Position numbers and translations under genes: made by a program. From assembly GCA_002425935.1 (NCBI GenBank), contig DINE01000004.1, forward strand, positions 1 to 27,466: a DNA stretch of 27,466 nt, given 5' to 3'. The stretch comes from Bacteroidales bacterium UBA5548 (lineage in GTDB: Bacteria > Bacteroidota > Bacteroidia > Bacteroidales > UBA932). Of the stretch, positions 24,180-27,466 are shown piece after piece. Position 1 is the first letter of the stretch; every line of letters begins with the position of its first letter. The notes beneath the pieces are model-generated. The model saw nothing but the letters and a program-made list of their open reading frames with translations. It was not told the origin of the DNA and did no database searches.

Positions 24180-24962
24180 ATGATTCTTTACCCCAAATCT
24201 AAAATTAATGTGGGTCTTCAGATTATTGAGAAGAGGCCGGACGGCTTTCATAATCTGGAGAGCCTCTTCTTGGGGTTGTCGCAATTATCAGATATTCTGG
24301 AGATAATAGAGAGCGACAAGCTCTCTTTATCTTTATATGGAATTGTACCGGATTGCTCTATTGAGGATAACCTTTGCGTGAAGGCCTATCGACTTCTTGA
24401 AAAGGATTTTAAACTCCCACCTGTTGAGATTCACCTTTACAAGAAGATTCCCACAGGGGCCGGCCTCGGAGGAGGGTCGTCAGATGGTGCGGCTGCGCTG
24501 ATAATTCTCAACAGACATTTCGGACTTGAAATCGATGATAACAGGCTTGCCGGTTATGCCGCGCAAATCGGCAGCGACTGCCCGTTCTTTGTATATGCCA
24601 ACAGTCTTAAGGAGGAGAGCTATACCCCAATGCTTGTAAAGGGGAGGGGCGAAATCCTGGAACCCATTGAAGTTGAGCAGCTAAATGGGATAAGTGTAAA
24701 AATTGAGACTCCGGATGTATTTATTTCCACAGCAGAGGCCTATCGTGGAGTAACTCCTGAAAAACCTGCTGTTCCGCTTGGGGAGCTGCTCAGACTTCCT
24801 GTTGAAGAGTGGAGGAGTGTCATTAAAAATGATTTCGAAAAGTCTCTTTTTGCCAAGTATCCGATACTTGAAGAGTGCAAAGAGAACTTCTACCGCAACG
24901 GAGCTCTTTATGCCTCTCTTAGTGGCAGCGGATCTTCTGTTTTCGGTCTTTTCAGGGAGTAA
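24180..24962 (+). CDS. ispE: 4-diphosphocytidyl-2-C-methyl-D-erythritol kinase
   Basis: This 260-residue GHMP kinase phosphorylates CDP-methylerythritol in the non-mevalonate (MEP) isoprenoid pathway. Motifs: PKSKINVGLQI with K8, the phosphate-binding loop PTGAGLGGGSSDGAA (91-105), GSDCPFF with the catalytic D133, and LSGSGSSVFGLF near the end. The length is slightly short for the family but complete. The TAG of nrdJ is directly followed by this ATG, so translation is probably coupled. Its stop abuts the stop of the convergent asparaginase gene with no base between. Confidence 0.95.
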   Translation: MILYPKSKINVGLQIIEKRPDGFHNLESLFLGLSQLSDILEIIESDKLSLSLYGIVPDCSIEDNLCVKAYRLLEKDFKLPPVEIHLYKKIPTGAGLGGGSSDGAAALIILNRHFGLEIDDNRLAGYAAQIGSDCPFFVYANSLKEESYTPMLVKGRGEILEPIEVEQLNGISVKIETPDVFISTAEAYRGVTPEKPAVPLGELLRLPVEEWRSVIKNDFEKSLFAKYPILEECKENFYRNGALYASLSGSGSSVFGLFRE

Positions 24963-26003
24963 TCAATACTCTTTGAATATTCTCTGGATCTCTGCCGCAT
25001 CCCTTGTCTTTGTGAGGGCAACCATCAGCAGAATGCGTGCCTTTTGCGGATTCTTGTTGTAGCTTACCGGCCAGCGGGAGTCGTACTCTTCGGCTGCAGT
25101 ATCTACGCCGCCTGTTTGTATCCTTGAGCTTCTCACAACCATCACCCCTTTTGAAGAGGCATTTTCTATGCCTTTTGAGACAGCACGGTTGTAATTGCCG
25201 TGACCGACTCCCGCCACCACAATGCCGGCTGCACCGGCTGCTGTGAGAGCATTTATTGCAACATCAGATGAGAAGGCATAAGCGTATATAATCTCTGTAA
25301 CGGGAAGCGAATTCAGCCCTGTTATATCAAATTCCGATGATGCAGTGTGTCTGAAGGGGCTCTCCCGGTAAAAACGGGGTTGTCCGTCTCTCATTATGCC
25401 TAACGGACCGTAATTGGGGCATGAGAAAGCATCAGGGTTGACAGTATTTGTTTTTGTTACATCGTCGGCCGAAAGGATATAGTCATTCATTACAACCATT
25501 ACTCCGCGGTTGTGGGCTTCGGGTGACGCTGCCAGAGCAACTGCGTTGTAGAGGTTAAACGGGCCGTCGGCACTCAGCGAGGTTGCCGGTCTCATGGCTC
25601 CGGTTATCACCACAGGTTTTGTGTGTCTCAGAGTAAGGTTAAGGAAGTAGGCTGTCTCTTCCATTGTATCGGTGCCGTGTGTTATTACAACTCCGTCGCA
25701 AAGATTGTGAGTAAAGAGATTATCAATTGTTTTGAAGAGTTCAAGCCATATTCTCTCCTCCATATTCTGGCTGGAGATGTTGCAAACCTGAATACCCTTT
25801 AGGTCTGCCAGTTTTTCAATATCGGGTACCGATGAGATTATCTGCTGAATACTAAGAACTCCGGGTTGATATGATGCCTGTGCGGCACCTGCTGCCGACC
25901 CGGCAATTGTCCCCCCTGTTGCCAGAATAACAACTCTTGGTTTGGAAGTAAGGGTGAGTGTAAATAGCAGAAGCAGTCCTGCAGTGATAAATCTTCTATA
26001 CAT
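24963..26003 (-). CDS. ansB: Secreted type II L-asparaginase
   Basis: This 346-residue enzyme hydrolyses asparagine to aspartate and ammonia. An N-terminal signal peptide (MYRRFITAGLLLLFTLTLTS) predicts a periplasmic location, as for high-affinity type II enzymes. The catalytic set is complete: LATGGTIAG with T32, THGTDT with T111 and D112, and DDVTKTN with K184. Other conserved parts are TGAMRPATSLSADGPFNLYNA and GVGHGNYN. The length is normal. A -7 element TATATTTG (26026-26033) lies 22 bp before the ATG, downstream of a terminator-like structure, so it probably has its own promoter. Confidence 0.94.
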   Translation of the reverse strand: MYRRFITAGLLLLFTLTLTSKPRVVILATGGTIAGSAAGAAQASYQPGVLSIQQIISSVPDIEKLADLKGIQVCNISSQNMEERIWLELFKTIDNLFTHNLCDGVVITHGTDTMEETAYFLNLTLRHTKPVVITGAMRPATSLSADGPFNLYNAVALAASPEAHNRGVMVVMNDYILSADDVTKTNTVNPDAFSCPNYGPLGIMRDGQPRFYRESPFRHTASSEFDITGLNSLPVTEIIYAYAFSSDVAINALTAAGAAGIVVAGVGHGNYNRAVSKGIENASSKGVMVVRSSRIQTGGVDTAAEEYDSRWPVSYNKNPQKARILLMVALTKTRDAAEIQRIFKEY

Positions 26004-26025
26004 GGTTTGAATTTTTCTCTTTAGA

Positions 26026-26033
26026 CAAATATA
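26026..26033 (-). promoter_or_regulatory. -7 promoter element of asparaginase
   Basis: Minus-strand TATATTTG matches TAnnTTTG exactly, 22 bp before the ATG at 26003. No clear -33 TTTG. It lies just beyond the T-rich end of the upstream leader-like structure. Confidence 0.6.
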
Positions 26034-26050
26034 GCAAGAGAAACGCTAAA

Positions 26051-26143
26051 AAATAAAAAAGGCCGACCCCCTGCTACAGAAACCGACCCCTTTCTTGTGA
26101 ACTAAAACCTAAACCTACATCTTAAAGATGCAGCAGGTGCCGG
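26051..26143 (-). terminator. Attenuator-like terminator after the FtsX permease gene
   Basis: In minus-strand RNA, CCGGCACCUGCUGCA (plus 26129-26143) can pair with UGUAGCAGGGGGUCGG (plus 26063-26078) with one mismatch and one bulge, followed by CC and a U-rich tract (plus 26046-26060). Inside lies a competing hairpin CUGCAUC/GAUGUAG (plus 26127-26133 and 26115-26121). GGGGUCGG occurs twice (plus 26083-26090 and 26063-26070), so an alternative partner exists. The mutually exclusive folds resemble an attenuator. It may also be only the terminator of the rbfA-permease unit. Confidence 0.5.
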
Positions 26144-26154
26144 AAATGTTGCAT
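26122..26154 (-). CDS. Possible leader peptide ORF, 10 codons, His/Leu-rich
   Basis: An ATG 16 bp after the permease stop opens a 10-codon frame, MQHFRHLLHL, with three His and three Leu, then TAA. Its codons cover the 5' arm of the terminator-like fold and most of the 5' arm of the competing hairpin, as in amino-acid attenuators. There is no Shine-Dalgarno, which is normal here. The downstream gene is asparaginase, whose substrate is not His or Leu, so the link is unclear. It may be chance. Confidence 0.3.
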   Translation of the reverse strand: MQHFRHLLHL

Positions 26155-26170
26155 GAATTTTTAAAATTTT

Positions 26171-27382
26171 TTAAAAATTTTCGATTTTTTTGACAATCAT
26201 GAACGGAAGTCTTGCCGCCATAAGGCCTATTGCCGCTATACCACTGATAGTTAGCAACACATCGGACACTCTCACGATAACCGGATAACTTTTAACAATA
26301 AAGTTTCCGGGCATGGGAATAATACCAAAAGTCTGTTGAAGAAAACAGAGAAGAAGAGCCAGTGCAGTACCGGCAGCTATTCCAAGCAGGGATATCATCC
26401 AGCCCTCAAACATAAACACCCTTTTAACCAGGGAGTCTTTGGCACCCAGTGCTCTTAAAGTGCCGGCATCTTCGCTCTTTTCTATTATAAGCATAGAGAG
26501 CGAGCCGAACAGGTTGCATGAGATAATGATGAGTATAAAGAAGAGGATTATGTAAATCGAAAGTTTTTCCGATTTCATCATCTTGTAAAGAGTCTCGTTT
26601 TGTTCGTGGCGGTCTTTCACAACATAATCTTTGCCCAGGATTTTTCTGAATTCATCCTTGATGCGCGAAATATCCTCTCCCTCTTTGATATAGACCTCTG
26701 CCGATGTGACCTCACTGTCATACTCAAGCAGGTTTCTTGCAATCTCAATGGGGATAAAAATATATTTTTTATCAAAACCCTGTTCAAGAGAGAATATTCC
26801 TGCAGGGAAGATGCTCTCGTTGTTAAGCGATGATGCAGGATTTACAAGAGAGACCGGCGTGTACCTCGAAGGGAAATAGAGATTAATCGGGTCAACAAAG
26901 TGAACTCTCACCCCCAGATTAAAGGCAAGGGTTCTGCCCATTACTGCCTGTGGAACTTCGCCGTGCCACAAAGAGAAGCTCCCCTCTTTAATAAAGTTGT
27001 TTAGTTTTGTTATCGAAGTAAAAGAGCTGTCAACTCCCTTTATTGTTGCTACAGCCTCCTCCTGACCGTATCTGACAAAGACATTCTCCTCTATCGCTTC
27101 ACAGAATGATTTGACTCCCGGGTGGCTTCTCACTAAATCGAACTCCTCTCCGTGAGGTACAAAACTCTTGCCCGTTGCCGGAGTTATGAGCAGGTCGGCT
27201 TCGTATGTGCCGTACAGATTGGTAATGAGACCTTCAAAGCCATTGTATACAGAGAGGATAATTATCAGTGCTGCAGTACCCAGAGCAATTCCTACCGCAC
27301 TTATCAGTGATATGATGTTTATCACATTGTGCGACTTCTTTGCAAACAGGTATCGTTTGGCTATGAAGAGAGATAGTTTCAA
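26171..27382 (-). CDS. FtsX-family ABC transporter permease (LolC/LolE-like)
   Basis: This 403-residue inner-membrane protein has the MacB/LolCE topology: an N-terminal SLFIAKRYLFAKKSHNVINIIS segment and first helix (about 20-45), a periplasmic domain (about 46-265), and three C-terminal helices (about 270-395) with SLSMLIIEKSEDAGTLRALGAKDSLVKRVFMFEGWMIS. It likely forms a lipoprotein-releasing complex with an ATPase encoded elsewhere. The start is a TTG at 27382: the family N-terminus begins here and no ATG exists nearby in frame. It lies 8 bp after rbfA, the same transcription unit. AT-rich sequence follows the stop, then the attenuator-like region. Confidence 0.88.
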   Translation of the reverse strand: MKLSLFIAKRYLFAKKSHNVINIISLISAVGIALGTAALIIILSVYNGFEGLITNLYGTYEADLLITPATGKSFVPHGEEFDLVRSHPGVKSFCEAIEENVFVRYGQEEAVATIKGVDSSFTSITKLNNFIKEGSFSLWHGEVPQAVMGRTLAFNLGVRVHFVDPINLYFPSRYTPVSLVNPASSLNNESIFPAGIFSLEQGFDKKYIFIPIEIARNLLEYDSEVTSAEVYIKEGEDISRIKDEFRKILGKDYVVKDRHEQNETLYKMMKSEKLSIYIILFFILIIISCNLFGSLSMLIIEKSEDAGTLRALGAKDSLVKRVFMFEGWMISLLGIAAGTALALLLCFLQQTFGIIPMPGNFIVKSYPVIVRVSDVLLTISGIAAIGLMAARLPFMIVKKIENF

Positions 27383-27390
27383 CGGTATGA

Positions 27391-27466
27391 CTATTTTTTT
27401 AGCAGCTCGTCAATGTGCTCCACATAGTCAAGAGAGTCGTCAATTATAAAGACCAGCTCGGGAACT
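27391..27466 (-). CDS. rbfA: Ribosome-binding factor A, C-terminal end (partial)
   Basis: The minus-strand frame entering at the window edge reads VPELVFIIDDSLDYVEHIDE, then LLKK and a TAG stop. The sequence VPEL-F--DDSLDY--HID-LL is the typical C-terminus of RbfA, a small KH-fold protein that matures the 30S subunit and 16S rRNA. Only the last 24 complete codons are in the window. The FtsX permease begins 8 bp on, so both are in one operon. Confidence 0.85.
   Translation of the reverse strand, partial: VPELVFIIDDSLDYVEHIDELLKK

Noticed and set aside
1..27466. CRISPR array, insertion sequence, prophage or defence system
   Set aside because: No regularly spaced repeats, transposase, integrase, nuclease-helicase or phage structural gene was found in any frame.

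Overview
The window looks like ordinary chromosome from a Bacteroidota genome, most likely order Bacteroidales, with an anaerobic lifestyle. The supports are: repeated Bacteroidota-type -7 promoter elements (TAnnTTTG) ahead of most transcription units, mostly without Shine-Dalgarno sequences; a fused SecDF; the nfeD-floA pair; a PD40/SPOR envelope protein; an rbfA-FtsX permease neighbourhood; and oxygen-independent metabolism (tryptophanase, class II B12-dependent ribonucleotide reductase). No transposase, integrase, CRISPR array or phage gene is visible.

Layout. 1-557: tRNA-Ser(GCT) on the minus strand with a well-formed promoter, a hairpin terminator and a 12-bp tandem repeat at its 3' side, then about 380 bp without a convincing gene that carries a 24-bp direct repeat, palindromes and a terminator-like hairpin. 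558-3911 (minus): PD40/SPOR envelope protein, nfeD, floA. 4024-7083 (plus): secDF, divergent from the PD40/SPOR gene. 7260-8636 (plus): tryptophanase, convergent with RNase R (8784-10955, minus); the junction has a strong bidirectional terminator nested inside a perfect 24-bp inverted repeat. 11009-16126 (plus): gpmI then dnaE, dnaE overlapping by 33 bp the convergent ThiL-family gene (16094-17077, minus). 17131-21505 (plus): sufB, a PnuC-family transporter, sufC, a short sufD, and a secreted DUF2147 protein. 21657-24962 (plus): nrdJ and ispE, directly abutting. 24963-27466 (minus): secreted L-asparaginase, preceded by a structured leader-like region, then an FtsX-family permease and the 3' end of rbfA.

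The genes are mainly housekeeping: protein export (SecDF), membrane organisation (FloA/NfeD), RNA turnover (RNase R), glycolysis (GpmI), replication and dNTP supply (DnaE, NrdJ), Fe-S assembly (SufBCD), isoprenoid precursors (IspE) and amino-acid breakdown (TnaA, AnsB). I found no clear new multi-gene system. The least ordinary items are: a full-length ThiL-family protein that has lost nearly all the acidic motifs expected for metal/ATP binding; a PnuC-type vitamin transporter inside the suf operon with a strong Shine-Dalgarno; a shortened SufD with a Cys-rich tail; an attenuator-like region with a 10-codon His/Leu-rich ORF between the FtsX permease and asparaginase; and the repeat structures at 34-58, 274-549 and 8638-8789.
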